A stretch of 59,671 bases of DNA from CAYUVH01 sp964448135 (GCA_964448135.1 CAYUVH010000015.1:1-59671); one strand, 5' to 3'. Shown: positions 10,101 to 19,612, counted from the first letter of the stretch. Numbers and translations: made by a program. Notes: a model not told the origin generated them from the sequence alone.

Positions 10101-13100
10101 GATTCGTCGTGCCCACCGAGACGCTCAAGGAATACGGCGCACCCGGTGGGATAATCGTCGCTTTCGTGGTGTCGCTGTAAACTGAATCGCCGTTCCAATT
10201 GAAGGCGATGACCCGGTACCAAGTGGTGGAGTTGGCGGGGCGATTGGTGTCGGTGAAATAAGCGTAAGGAGTGTTGGGCGCGGGGAGCACGACGAGCGGG
10301 AACCACGCGGAGGGGAAACCGCCGGCATCCGGCGCGCGCTCGATCTTGAAACCATCGACACGGCCAATGCCACCCGCCATGGAAAGATTGATCGTGTTGG
10401 CAAACGAGCTGGCGGAAACGAAAGGCTTGCCCGGCGGCATGACGGGGACGCTGACCACGTCGCTGTAAGCGGAATTGCCCAGGAAGTTAAACGCGCGGAC
10501 GCGATACCAATTCGTGCGTTGCGAGCCGGAGGCGGAATCCGTATAGGCAAAATAGCCGGCCGCGGCGTTGGTGGCGCCTACGACGGCAATTTCAACCCAC
10601 GTCCCGGGACTGCCGGCGGCATCGGGCGCGCGCTCAATGCGGAAGCCGCTCTCGTCGTTGTACGAATCGTTCCACGAAAGATTCACGCTGTTCGTATTGC
10701 CCACGAGCGCCGCCAGGTTGTACGGCGCGCCTGGCGGAAGAATCGTCACGCTGACCGGATCGCTGTAAAGGGAAGGGCCGATCCAGTTGATGGCCCGCGC
10801 GCGGTACCAATATGTGGCGCCTGGCGTCAGGCTCAAATCGGTGAAGTAGGCTGACAAAGTGTTGGGCGCGGCGATGGAATTGATTTCGCTCCATTCACCC
10901 GGGCTGCCGCCGGCGTCCGGGGCGCGTTCCAGCACGAAAGCGTCCACCCGGCCCTCGGATACATTCGCGGTCGCGTTTACGGTATCCACCAGGGCGGCGG
11001 CCGCGAGGGAAGGTTTTCCAGGGGCAATCACCTTGACGCTGGCGGGCGTCAGAAACGCGGAAAGACCGATCGTGTTAAATGCCCGCACCCGGTACCAGTT
11101 CGTGGTGTTGGGCGTGACGGCGGGATCACTGTAGTTGACCGTGCCCCCGATCACGTTCGAGAGGCCCACCGCGGCAATTTGATTCCACGCTCCCGGAACG
11201 CCGCCGGCATCCGGAGCGCGCTCGACATAAAATCCGTCCTCGTCGCCCGTGTAATCGTACCAGACCAGGTTCGCCTGGTTGGTGGTTCCCACGGACACCG
11301 ACAATGAGACAGGCGCCGCCGGCGGGACAATGGTGACGTCCACATCCTCGCCGTAGGGGGAATCGCCGACCCAGTTAAAGGCCCGCACGCGGTACCAATA
11401 TCGTGTGCTGCCGGCGCGGCCCAAGTCGGCGTAGCTGGCGTACGAAACGTAAGCGATGTCCTGCTGTGCGATTTGCATCCACGTTCCGGGATCGCCGTCC
11501 ACGTCGGCAGCTCTTTCAATCTTGAAGCCGGCGTAGTTGTTCTGGTTTTCGTACCAGTTGAGGTTCACCTGGCTGCCGAAGGCCACCGCCGAGAGACCTA
11601 ACGGCGCGGGTGGCGGAACCACCGCCACCTTGACCGGAGGCGTGGCCCCGGAAAGCCCGGCCACATTGAACGCCCGCACGCGATACCAATAAACGGTATT
11701 TCCCGCCGCCGTGGCGTCGTGGAAATTCTGGCTGTAGTAATTGTTCGTGATCGAGCCGATTTCCGCCCAGACCCCGGGGCTGCCCCCGTCGTCGGGCGCA
11801 CGCTCGACCGTGAAGCCGTCTTCATCGTTGCCGTAATCGACCCACCCGAGGTCCATGCCATTGGTCGCGCCGATGGCGGCCAGCAAGCCAACGGGCGCGC
11901 CGGGCGGCACGATCGTTACACTGATGGGGCTGCTGTAGGGCGAGTCGCCCACCCAATTGAACGCCTGAACCCGATACCAGTAAGTCGTGTCCGCAGACCG
12001 GCCGGTGTCGGTGTAAGTGGATTGACTGGTGATGGTCGCGATCAAGGCCCAGGCTCCCGGGCTGCCGCCCGCGTCGGGCGCGCGCTGGATCCTGAAACCG
12101 GCGATGTCCCCGGCGTAAATCCAGTTCCAGGAGAGGTAGACCCGGTCCGCGATCGAACTCCCGCCCAGCAGGGGCGCGGGGGGCGCCACGATGGCAACCG
12201 CCTGGGTGGAGCTATACAGCGAATTTCCCAGGGCATTGAAGGCCAGCACGCGGTACCAGTTCGTGGTGTTTGCCCCCTGGCCTTCGTCGGCGTAGCTGGC
12301 GGCGGTCACGTTCGAGACATTCATGGTCGTGACGAGTGTCCACGCTCCCGGGCTGCCCCCGGTGTCGGGCGCGCGCTCGAGCTTGAATCCGTTCTGGTCG
12401 CCAGTGGATTCCGTCCAGGCCAGCAGGACCTCATTGGTCGAGCCGACGGTCGCGCTCTGCCAGACCGGCGGCGCGGGAGGAAGGATCGTGACCGCAGCGG
12501 CAACGCCGGGAGCCGAGTCACCCACCCAATTGTAAGCACTGACGCGATACCAGTAGCGCGCGTTTAGAACCAGGTTGGTGTCGGTATAGGTATAGTACGC
12601 GAAATTGAATTCCCGGGGAGCAGTTGCCCCGACGAGGGTCCACGCTCCCGGGCTGCCGCTGACGTCCGGCGCGCGTTCGATTTTGAATCCACCCACGCCC
12701 GACGAGGTGCCAAACCACGAGAGATTTGCGCGATCGGCGAAGGGATTGGCAACGAGATTGTTCGGCGGCGGCGGCGGACTCACCATGATCGAGTTCGGGC
12801 TGCTGTACGGCGAATCCCCGATGGCATTGAAGGCGCGGACTCGATACCAGTTGATCGCGCTCGCGGTCGCGCCGGCATCTTCGAAATACCCATACCCGGC
12901 GTTGTTGGTCGTAAAGGCGCTGATTTCCGTCCAATCCCCCGGGGAACCCGCAATGTCCGGCGCTCGTTCGACTTTGAATCCGTCCACGCCTTGAAAACCA
13001 TCGTACCAACTTAACTCGACCACGTTGGATCGGCCGACGTTGGGAGTCAGATAATAGGGCGCGTCCGGGACGGAGACCGTGGCGAAAATATTGTAGCTGA

Positions 13101-15411
13101 AAGGCGAGGCGCCGCAGAGGTCGAAAGACTGGACTCGATACCAGTAAGTCAGGTTGGTGGTTACGCCCACGTCGCTGAAATTCGTCACGTTCGGGCCAAC
13201 CGTGGCCAGGTCGCTCCACGCGCCGGGCTGCGACGCGCCATTGTCCAGGGCGCGTTGAACTTTGAATCCCGCTTCGCCCGTGGACAGGTCGAGCCACGAC
13301 AAATCCACCTGGTTGGCCGATGCCAGATGGCTTTGCATCGTGAATGGTGGCGTCGGCGCGGTGCTCAGGGCCAGATTGTGATTGCCGTTCGCGGCAATCG
13401 CTGTCGCGGCGCCGGCAAACCCAGCCGGAGTCACCTCCGGTTCTCCATCCGCGCCCCAGCCGATGATCGTGCCGTCGTATTTCAACGCCAGGCTGTGGAA
13501 GTCTCCCGCCGCGATGGCCACCACGCCGGTGAGATTTGTCGGCGGCGTCGCCTGACCCTGAGTATCATCACCCCACCCCACCACCGTTCCGTTACCCAGC
13601 AAGGCCAGGCTATGGTAAAGGCCCGCGGCGACTGCGACGACTCCGTTCAGATTTGTCGGCGGTGTGGTTCTACCGAAGCTGCCGTCCCCCCACCCCGCCA
13701 CCGTGCCGTTGTTTCTGACCGCGAGACTGAACTCACTGCCCGCCGCAATGGCGATGGCGTTCGTCAAATCCAAAGGCGCACTCGCCGCGCCGTTGAAGGT
13801 GGACCCCCAGCCCACGACCGAGCCGTTGCTCAACAGGACCAGGCAGTGATACCTCCCGGCCGCCAGCTTCGCCACGCCCACCAGGTTGGTGGGCACGGTG
13901 GTCTGGCCATAAGTGTTGTCGCCCCAGCCCACCAGCGTTCCGTTCGTCAGCAGCGCGACACTGTAATCCGTGCCCGCATCGATCGCCGCCACGCCGGTCA
14001 GATTCGTGGGCGGTGTGGATTGCCCGGAGCCGTTCTCACCCCACGCCACGACGGTCCCGTCGCTCTTCAACGCGAGGTTGTGCGAACCGCCGGCGGCAAT
14101 CGCCACCGGCGAGACCAGGTCCGCGGGCGGAACGCCCGCCGGTGAACCCCATTGAGCAATCGAAATCGGACAGCCGGCCGTGCCACTCGTGACGCTGGAA
14201 TTTGCCGAGTCGCCGGCGTCATTGTACGCGCGCAAGCGATACCAAAACTTCAATCCGGGCGGGAGCGATGAATCCGTGTATGAGGTTGCGGTTGAACCCA
14301 CCGAGGTCAGGAGTGACCAACTGCCGGGCACGCCGTTGCTGTTCGACGCCCGATCAATCCTGAATCCGCCCGCGCCGCCCGGACCCGCGTTCCAGGCAAT
14401 GATGATTTCTCCGGCACCGCCCGCGTAAGCGAGAATCAGGAATGGAGCCGCCGGGAACGTCGTCGCTTTCGCATTGGCGCTGTAGGCAGATTCCCCGCCG
14501 ACATTGTGCGCGCGAACGCGATACCAGAAAGTCGCATTGGGCGAACCGGCGAAGTCGCTGTAATTCGTAACGCCGGCGGCGTTCGTGCCGATCGGCGACC
14601 ACATCCCCGGCGCGCCGTTCGTATCGGACGCGCGTTCGACGTAATACGCGGTCTCGCCCGCGCCCCCCCGTTTCCATGCCAGGTCAACACGGTTGGTGGA
14701 TAACGCCACGGCGGTCAGTTGCGTCGGGGCCAGCGGCCAGGTCGCCGTGCTCACGGGGCTGCTGTAACCGTGACCGGCCAACTGACCGCGCGCACGAACC
14801 CGATACCAGTAAATCGTGCCCGGGCTCAGGGCCGCGTCGGTATAATTGGTTGATCCGCCGATGACGGTGGCAATTTTTCGCCAGCCGCCGGGCGACCCGT
14901 TGGTGTTCGCCGCGCGCTCGATTTCAAAACCGGCGTTCGGAGAGACCGACGGCGTCCAGAACAGAAAAATCCGGTTGGTGGATTGTGCCACCGCGGCAAC
15001 TACCTTGGGTCCGAGGGAAAGCGTGTTGGTGACCGCCAGATTGCTCCAATCCGAGTCCCCTGCCCGGTTGTGCGCGCGGAGGCGATACCAGTAGCGGGTT
15101 TCCGACGCCAGGCCGCGGTCCGCGTAGTTGGTGACGCCGGACGCGGTGGTCGCAACTTGTTTCCACAGCCCGGGGCCGCCGCGCAGGTCGGTTGCGCGCT
15201 GAATCACAAATTGATCCTCGTTCGTCGAAGCGTCGCGCCACGAAAGGCTGATCTGCGAAGGTGAATCCGGCGCGGTGACCAGCGCCGCCGGCACTGCGGG
15301 CTTCGCCGCCGTGGGCCGCGACGGAAATGCCGCCGGACATTGCCACAGCCCGCAGCCCAAAATAACCGACACCAATCCGGCGATAAGATGAAATCCAGCC
15401 AGTCTCTTCAT
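7186..15411 (-). CDS. giant secreted protein: 21 FN3 modules, RCC1 propeller, C-terminal EEP nuclease/phosphatase domain
   Basis: The protein has 2741 residues. The N-terminus is a signal peptide (residues about 1-30). Four FN3 modules follow (about 45-412), then an RCC1 block with seven motifs (about 414-687) and 17 more FN3 modules (about 688-2335). FN3 modules share VERAPDAGGSPG and WYRVRAFN. The EEP domain spans about 2338-2605 with all expected motifs: MQWNIE, FCEVD, HTHLK, AGDWNED and ASDHYCVF. The Asn, Glu, Asp-x-Asn and Asp-His residues used for metal binding and hydrolysis are therefore present. DADPDGDGMSNWQEA (about 2637) is a thrombospondin type-3/EF-hand-like calcium motif. The final 80 residues, ending RYYRIRVYP, match the C-terminal module of other secreted proteins here. 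The likely role is an extracellular or surface nuclease or phosphoesterase on a long stalk; the substrate is unknown. A purine-rich GAAGGA lies about 12 bases upstream of the ATG. Confidence 0.9.
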   Translation of the reverse strand: MKRLAGFHLIAGLVSVILGCGLWQCPAAFPSRPTAAKPAVPAALVTAPDSPSQISLSWRDASTNEDQFVIQRATDLRGGPGLWKQVATTASGVTNYADRGLASETRYWYRLRAHNRAGDSDWSNLAVTNTLSLGPKVVAAVAQSTNRIFLFWTPSVSPNAGFEIERAANTNGSPGGWRKIATVIGGSTNYTDAALSPGTIYWYRVRARGQLAGHGYSSPVSTATWPLAPTQLTAVALSTNRVDLAWKRGGAGETAYYVERASDTNGAPGMWSPIGTNAAGVTNYSDFAGSPNATFWYRVRAHNVGGESAYSANAKATTFPAAPFLILAYAGGAGEIIIAWNAGPGGAGGFRIDRASNSNGVPGSWSLLTSVGSTATSYTDSSLPPGLKFWYRLRAYNDAGDSANSSVTSGTAGCPISIAQWGSPAGVPPADLVSPVAIAAGGSHNLALKSDGTVVAWGENGSGQSTPPTNLTGVAAIDAGTDYSVALLTNGTLVGWGDNTYGQTTVPTNLVGVAKLAAGRYHCLVLLSNGSVVGWGSTFNGAASAPLDLTNAIAIAAGSEFSLAVRNNGTVAGWGDGSFGRTTPPTNLNGVVAVAAGLYHSLALLGNGTVVGWGDDTQGQATPPTNLTGVVAIAAGDFHSLALKYDGTIIGWGADGEPEVTPAGFAGAATAIAANGNHNLALSTAPTPPFTMQSHLASANQVDLSWLDLSTGEAGFKVQRALDNGASQPGAWSDLATVGPNVTNFSDVGVTTNLTYWYRVQSFDLCGASPFSYNIFATVSVPDAPYYLTPNVGRSNVVELSWYDGFQGVDGFKVERAPDIAGSPGDWTEISAFTTNNAGYGYFEDAGATASAINWYRVRAFNAIGDSPYSSPNSIMVSPPPPPNNLVANPFADRANLSWFGTSSGVGGFKIERAPDVSGSPGAWTLVGATAPREFNFAYYTYTDTNLVLNARYWYRVSAYNWVGDSAPGVAAAVTILPPAPPVWQSATVGSTNEVLLAWTESTGDQNGFKLERAPDTGGSPGAWTLVTTMNVSNVTAASYADEGQGANTTNWYRVLAFNALGNSLYSSTQAVAIVAPPAPLLGGSSIADRVYLSWNWIYAGDIAGFRIQRAPDAGGSPGAWALIATITSQSTYTDTGRSADTTYWYRVQAFNWVGDSPYSSPISVTIVPPGAPVGLLAAIGATNGMDLGWVDYGNDEDGFTVERAPDDGGSPGVWAEIGSITNNYYSQNFHDATAAGNTVYWYRVRAFNVAGLSGATPPVKVAVVPPPAPLGLSAVAFGSQVNLNWYENQNNYAGFKIERAADVDGDPGTWMQIAQQDIAYVSYASYADLGRAGSTRYWYRVRAFNWVGDSPYGEDVDVTIVPPAAPVSLSVSVGTTNQANLVWYDYTGDEDGFYVERAPDAGGVPGAWNQIAAVGLSNVIGGTVNYSDPAVTPNTTNWYRVRAFNTIGLSAFLTPASVKVIAPGKPSLAAAALVDTVNATANVSEGRVDAFVLERAPDAGGSPGEWSEINSIAAPNTLSAYFTDLSLTPGATYWYRARAINWIGPSLYSDPVSVTILPPGAPYNLAALVGNTNSVNLSWNDSYNDESGFRIERAPDAAGSPGTWVEIAVVGATNAAAGYFAYTDSASGSQRTNWYRVRAFNFLGNSAYSDVVSVPVMPPGKPFVSASSFANTINLSMAGGIGRVDGFKIERAPDAGGFPSAWFPLVVLPAPNTPYAYFTDTNRPANSTTWYRVIAFNWNGDSVYSDTTKATIIPPGAPYSLSVSVGTTNHVDLTWYDYYGDETRFLVERAPNVGNSPGTFSQIASVPATNGLYGYIFAFTDSNAVANASYWYRVRAQGPSGLSAYTTATRVNVVAPGVPSVSAYPYRDNIDVSMYDYSGRVDGFTVERAPNNGGSPGAFVQIANLFFPGTSYNDLLETNRTANTTYWYRVKAYNWVGASAYSPAASATIVPALAPTGLYAIMGASNHAELGWYSGAGDQDGYYVERAPDAGGSAGSWTQIATVPATNSPYTSYYSDGGVTANTTNWYRVRAFNPVGSSGYSDPVSVAFIPPGPPTAPSASILDSDHVNLNWFGTGGTIEGFKLERAPDASGSPGSWTQIVASASASFTSYEDRHVKLNHTYWYRVRAFNWAGDSAPGGASSVTIFAPAPPAGLKATPIADQINLQWTLNDVTAVGLLIERAPDAGGSAGAWTQIADINAGNTSYLDTGLSADATYWYRLRSYNNLGISDYSSQAKATIVPPTAPTNLMATNNWTKQIYLHWSADIAGVTGFKIERAPDVAGSPGIWAVIATNATVTLNYTDTGLELAHTYWYRVQSYGITGESPWSDPASATVVNGEYLRVMQWNIEKALGRQANNSYFAAQSVARIVNFNQPDVLLFCEVDAQGLTDSQNRDAIINWVTNNVPYLGKEPGVTFFVAVAEQSDGFNRNAAVSRYPIVSPMTYNDGLRGLHSFKVQMSAANALQVFHTHLKCCADDCTRKQTEAQFDTNIIGTFAASSPLPYLFAGDWNEDEAFTPVCPLSSTYHPISTIREGARLTEFIPQTIEGEYRTWSTSGSSPSIRFDYILSATNRAQPFNGYVFSSMAWANQGLYNGYTYDSYYASDHYCVFAEYFFPEPVAPFTVWQSKYFKDARLSIAAPDADPDGDGMSNWQEALAGTNPTNAASVLRITGVSRSSNGVSLTWSTAGGRTNIVQASDGLNGKYTDISPPQIIPGAGDTTATYLDNDPTTNGAARYYRIRVYP
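8975..13070 (-). repeat. higher-order FN3 repeat: two-module unit of about 585 bp
   Basis: Within the giant gene, FN3 modules alternate between two types. Even-numbered modules (6, 8, ... 18) carry a TTN...GDEDGF opening and often end TNWYRVRAFN.(hydrophobic)G.S. Odd modules (7, 9, ... 19) typically carry YWYRV.AFNWVGDS. Equivalent positions in modules 9, 11, 13 and 15 (near 11935, 11353, 10765 and 10177) are spaced 582, 588 and 588 bp, all multiples of three. The array therefore expanded by duplicating pairs of domains. Confidence 0.75.
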
Positions 15412-15621
15412 ATAAACTTTCTATCCTTCAACGGAACCGCCTGGTTTTGAGAAGCCCTCCGGAGGTACGCCACCGTGCACACAACGACTTGATTTCGCCA
15501 AAGCCAGAGGAGTCCTTGCTAAGCTTCTATGAGAACCCATATATAGAGTCAAGCTTGGTCGCGTTTTCACATTTGACGGCCCGTCAAGCACGGACTATGA
15601 TTCAGCCACCAAGAGTAACCC

Positions 15622-18600
15622 ATGAACACGAGGAGTGGGCGGGGCTTTAACCCGTATTTTATTGGATTGGTTTGGCTGATTGAATTGCTCGTCGTCAACG
15701 TTTCGATCCAGGCAGCGCAACCCGTTTCGGTGCCGGATGCTTCGCAACCTGCGGCATCGGGCGGCGGCGGCGATTCCGGCGCACCGGTAATCACTCCAAA
15801 CGGACGCTATGTCCTCTTCGCCAGTACGGCAGGCAACCTGTTGCTGACCAGCAATAACCTCCCCATCGCACCCACGGGAATACCTACGCTCAACGTCTAT
15901 CTGCGCGACCGCACCAATGGGACGACCGTCCTGGTGAGCGTCAACCAGGCCGGAACCGGCGGTGGCAACGGCGATTCTGTCCCCGTCGGCATCTCGACCA
16001 ACGGGCGCTACGCCGCCTTTGAAAGCGGCGCCAGCGATCTCGTGACTGGTGACACCAATGCCACCCGCGACATATTCGTAAGAGACACGAGCCTGGGCCT
16101 GACCATGCTCGCCAGCGTCAGCACCAATGGCAACGCGGGCAACGGCGAATCACGCAGCGCCGTCATGACCCCTGATGGCCGCTACGTGGCCTTCGTCAGC
16201 GCCGCCAGCAATCTGGTAGCCAATGATAGCAACGGCATTGCGGACATATTTGTTCGCGACCTGCAGGCTGGAACGACTCTGTTGGCCAGCACGGGAGCAA
16301 TGGCCGTTTCCGGCAGCAGCAGTTCCGAGTCTCCAGTCCTGACTCCGGACGGACGTTATGTCGCCTTTTATAGCACCGCCACCAACCTCGTCGCGGGCGT
16401 CACGAACTCACAGGATCTCTATGTGCGCGATCTGACGGGCGCCACCACGGCTTGGGCGAGCGCCGCCGCGCTGCCACTGGCCAACTCGATCCTGAACGCA
16501 TCCAACGTTCTTTGTTACAACCACGCCATTAGTACCAATGGAAATTACCTCGCTTACGAGGCCGGCCCAACTTCCAACGGGATACCCTTCTCTCCAGGAC
16601 TGATTCTGCGTTATCACCTGGACACGGGAACCAGTGATCTCATTCACACGAATGCAGCAACCGCAGCGTCCACCGGTGGTTTGGAAACCCACAATCTGGA
16701 CATCACTGCGGACGGGCAGCGCATCGTTTTCGTCGCCAGCACGAACGGCACATCCGGCGCAACGACCTGCATCCTCCTCTGGGATTCCACTTCTGGAACC
16801 TCCTCGCTGGTCAGCGGGGCGCTGGATGGCAGCGTGACCCCCGGAACAACCTGCGATTGGCCGGCGATCGATGCCTCGGGCCAGTTCGTCGCCTTCAACA
16901 GCACCGCCACCAATCTCACCACCAACGTGCTGGCGGGCGCGTGCCACCTCTATTTGCGCGATTTGAACGCGGGCACGACCACCTTGCTGGACGCTGACAC
17001 CAATGGCGTGGGATCCTCCATCGCACCGCTCACTGCCCCCTGCCTCAGTGGCAACGCCAGGCTCGTGGCGTTCGAGTGCAACGACGGCACCTTGGTGCCG
17101 AACGACCGCAACCGGAACTCCGACGTGGTGGTGCGCGACCGTCTGACCGGCGCCATCGAGCTCATTTCCGCGTGCCACGCCACGCTGCCTTCCCAGACGC
17201 CCAACGGCCCGAGCCTGCTGGCGACTGGTTGCTCCAGCAGCGACGGAAATCAGATCGCCTTTGCGAGTGACGCGGACAACCTCACCGCGAACGACTCAAA
17301 CGGAGCCCGGGATGTCTTCGTGCGCGACCGGACCAATGCCGTCAATACTCTCGTTAGCGCCGATACCAACGGCCTGGCCGGTGACGGCATCTCGTTTGAG
17401 CCGGCCATGAGTTCCGACGGGTGTTACGTGGCTTTCACCAGTTACGCTGACAATCTCGCGGATGGAGACACCAACGGCGCTTCCGACGTCTTTGTGCGGG
17501 ATCTGCAAACCGGCGTGACGACGTTGGAGAGCGTGAAAGGAACGGGTCCGATCCAGGGCAACGCCGCCTCCTACTCGCCGGCAATCTCTTCGGGCGGAGG
17601 ATATCTTTTGTTCCGCAGCAAGGCCAACAACCTCGCGTCAGGCACCTTCAGCGGCGGCGAAAATCTCTTCCTGCGCTATCGCGGGGCGGGGACCAATCGG
17701 GCGCTGACCACAACCGGCCTGAGCGCCGCAGCGATGACTCCGGACGGAAAATTCGCGGCCTACGTGAGCAGCGGCAAATTATCTGTCTGGAGTACCCTGG
17801 CCGGGAAGGGCCTTTTTACGAACACAGTGAACACGGCGACGAACGTGGCCATCAGCGCCGATGGCAGCCGGATTGCCTACTGGACGGGCGTGAGCCCGGT
17901 AATGCTATTCGCCACCAATGTTGCCGGCGGTGGAAGTTGGGCGGTATTTACCAATCCACCGGCTTCGCATCCGGGACTGCGATTCAGTGCGGATAATCGC
18001 TTCCTGGTTTATTCCGCCCCCCTGAAGCCGACGGGCACGGTCAAAACGAATGCGGTCTTCCTCTACGACTTTCAGGCCGGAACCAACACCCTGATCAGCT
18101 CGGCTTACAATTCCGCTTTGCCGGGCAACGCTTCGTCCGACTCACCGGACATCAGCCCCGATGGGCGGTTCGTGGCGTATCGCAGCGCCGCGAGCGATCT
18201 CGTTCCCAATGACACAAACGGTGTGCCGGACATTTTTCTCTTCGACCGTCAGACCGGCTCCAACCTTCTGCTCAGCGTTGGTTTCCTGGGAAATTTTTCC
18301 GCGAACAACCGCTCGCTGACTCCCGTGTTCACTGGAGATGGACAGACTCTGTTGTTCCAGACCTCCGCTTCGGATGCCGCCGGCTCTGACTTCAACCAAA
18401 CCTGTGATGTGCTGGCCTGCAGTGTTTATGCATCGGGTGCGATTCCGGTGTTTTCCGTGTCCATGATTCCGGGAGATCCGGGACAGGCGCCGTGTCTGGT
18501 CTGGCCGGTCGTCCCGGAAAAAAGTTATCGCGTCCAATACAAATCCGAGCTGGGTGATACGTGGCTGGAATTGGGCAGCAATGTGACCATCGTGGGCAGC

Positions 18601-18666
18601 CAGGGCTACTGCCAGGACTCTGGCGCCACGGGCGGCAAAAGGTTCTATCGCATCGTGGCCGAGTAA
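15622..18666 (+). CDS. secreted TolB-like (PD40) beta-propeller protein
   Basis: The protein has 1014 residues with an N-terminal hydrophobic stretch (FIGLVWLIELLVVNVSIQAAQ) likely to be a signal peptide. About 16 blade motifs of the form DGRYVAFVS follow, each preceded by segments such as NDSNGIADIFVRD. This is typical of the WD40-like PD40 repeats of TolB-type propellers, enough for two propellers of about eight blades. The last 65 residues (VPEKSYRVQYKSELG ... RFYRIVAE) form the C-terminal module shared with other secreted proteins in this window. No catalytic domain is seen. The pseudopilin gene begins 14 bp downstream, so the two are probably co-transcribed. It is likely extracytoplasmic; function unknown. 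Confidence 0.8.
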   Translation: MNTRSGRGFNPYFIGLVWLIELLVVNVSIQAAQPVSVPDASQPAASGGGGDSGAPVITPNGRYVLFASTAGNLLLTSNNLPIAPTGIPTLNVYLRDRTNGTTVLVSVNQAGTGGGNGDSVPVGISTNGRYAAFESGASDLVTGDTNATRDIFVRDTSLGLTMLASVSTNGNAGNGESRSAVMTPDGRYVAFVSAASNLVANDSNGIADIFVRDLQAGTTLLASTGAMAVSGSSSSESPVLTPDGRYVAFYSTATNLVAGVTNSQDLYVRDLTGATTAWASAAALPLANSILNASNVLCYNHAISTNGNYLAYEAGPTSNGIPFSPGLILRYHLDTGTSDLIHTNAATAASTGGLETHNLDITADGQRIVFVASTNGTSGATTCILLWDSTSGTSSLVSGALDGSVTPGTTCDWPAIDASGQFVAFNSTATNLTTNVLAGACHLYLRDLNAGTTTLLDADTNGVGSSIAPLTAPCLSGNARLVAFECNDGTLVPNDRNRNSDVVVRDRLTGAIELISACHATLPSQTPNGPSLLATGCSSSDGNQIAFASDADNLTANDSNGARDVFVRDRTNAVNTLVSADTNGLAGDGISFEPAMSSDGCYVAFTSYADNLADGDTNGASDVFVRDLQTGVTTLESVKGTGPIQGNAASYSPAISSGGGYLLFRSKANNLASGTFSGGENLFLRYRGAGTNRALTTTGLSAAAMTPDGKFAAYVSSGKLSVWSTLAGKGLFTNTVNTATNVAISADGSRIAYWTGVSPVMLFATNVAGGGSWAVFTNPPASHPGLRFSADNRFLVYSAPLKPTGTVKTNAVFLYDFQAGTNTLISSAYNSALPGNASSDSPDISPDGRFVAYRSAASDLVPNDTNGVPDIFLFDRQTGSNLLLSVGFLGNFSANNRSLTPVFTGDGQTLLFQTSASDAAGSDFNQTCDVLACSVYASGAIPVFSVSMIPGDPGQAPCLVWPVVPEKSYRVQYKSELGDTWLELGSNVTIVGSQGYCQDSGATGGKRFYRIVAE

Positions 18667-18680
18667 ACTTTTGGAACGTT

Positions 18681-19571
18681 ATGAAAACAAACTGGGTGAC
18701 CGACACGCAGGTTCCGGCCGCGCCAACCGGATTCTCTTTTCCTGGAGAAAGGGCTGGCCGCGCCTTTACGCTCATTGAATTGCTGGTGGTCGTTGCCATG
18801 ATTGGTTGCTTCGCCCTGCTGCTTATCCCGGCGGTAGCCAATACCCGGCCCAATTCCCAGGGCATTCAATGTCTGGCCAATCTGCGCCAGATGACCCGCG
18901 CCTGGAAAATGTACGCGGATGATAACAGCGGCCGGATCGTTTCCGCGTATCCCAATTTTGGCGGGTTCACCACCACCTGGTGCGCCGGCTCGGCTACGAC
19001 CGGGGGTGGGGCGGGAGTCTATGGCTATTATGGATCCGATCCCGCGGGCATCCAGAACGGACTGCTCTGGCCATACGCCCGGTCGCTCAACCTCTACCGC
19101 TGTCCCACGGATCATCGTTTGGCGACCGACCCCAGCACTCCCTCCCAATTCAAAGGCAAACCGATTCTGCGCAGCATTTCGATGAATTCCTTTCTGTACG
19201 GCCAAAGCTTCGGTGCCAGCACGAGTTGGTCGGCGTCCAGCCCAGCCACCGCGCAAGACCCCAACCATCCGGTCTATCTCAAGGAATCGGAAATCAAACT
19301 CCCCGGCCAGACCTTCGTTTTCGTTGACGAAGACCAGGCTAGCATCAATGACGGCATGTTGACCGTGGACGTGGGCGGGGCCCAACGCTTCATTGATCTC
19401 CCTTCGCGGGCGCACAGCTTTGGCTATAACATCAGCTATGCGGATGGACGCGCGGAAACCATCCACTTCCAGGATGATCAGAGCCGGAGTTGGAGAGTTA
19501 CCGGACCCTCTCCTCACGGTGGCCTCAACGACTGGACGAGGCTGGTCAACGTCACCACTCATCCGCAATAG
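18681..19571 (+). CDS. type II secretion pseudopilin-like protein with H-X9-DG motif
   Basis: The protein has 296 residues from the ATG at 18681. That start lies after the upstream stop codon and is preferred to the longer frame opening inside the propeller gene. The prepilin motif RAFTLIELLVVVAMIG marks a prepilin-peptidase cleavage and N-methylation site with a hydrophobic helix. The C-terminal half ends with the H-X9-DG pattern (HSFGYNISYADG), characteristic of the expanded pseudopilin-like family of Planctomycetes, Verrucomicrobia and Lentisphaerae. The leader before FTLIELL is unusually long (about 28 residues). Such proteins are membrane-anchored and presumed to work with a type II/IV-pilus-like secretion apparatus; the precise role is unknown. 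Confidence 0.88.
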   Translation: MKTNWVTDTQVPAAPTGFSFPGERAGRAFTLIELLVVVAMIGCFALLLIPAVANTRPNSQGIQCLANLRQMTRAWKMYADDNSGRIVSAYPNFGGFTTTWCAGSATTGGGAGVYGYYGSDPAGIQNGLLWPYARSLNLYRCPTDHRLATDPSTPSQFKGKPILRSISMNSFLYGQSFGASTSWSASSPATAQDPNHPVYLKESEIKLPGQTFVFVDEDQASINDGMLTVDVGGAQRFIDLPSRAHSFGYNISYADGRAETIHFQDDQSRSWRVTGPSPHGGLNDWTRLVNVTTHPQ

Positions 19572-19612
19572 CGCGCTGCATCCGCACGCCCTGAAAGAGC
19601 CACACCGCCGGC

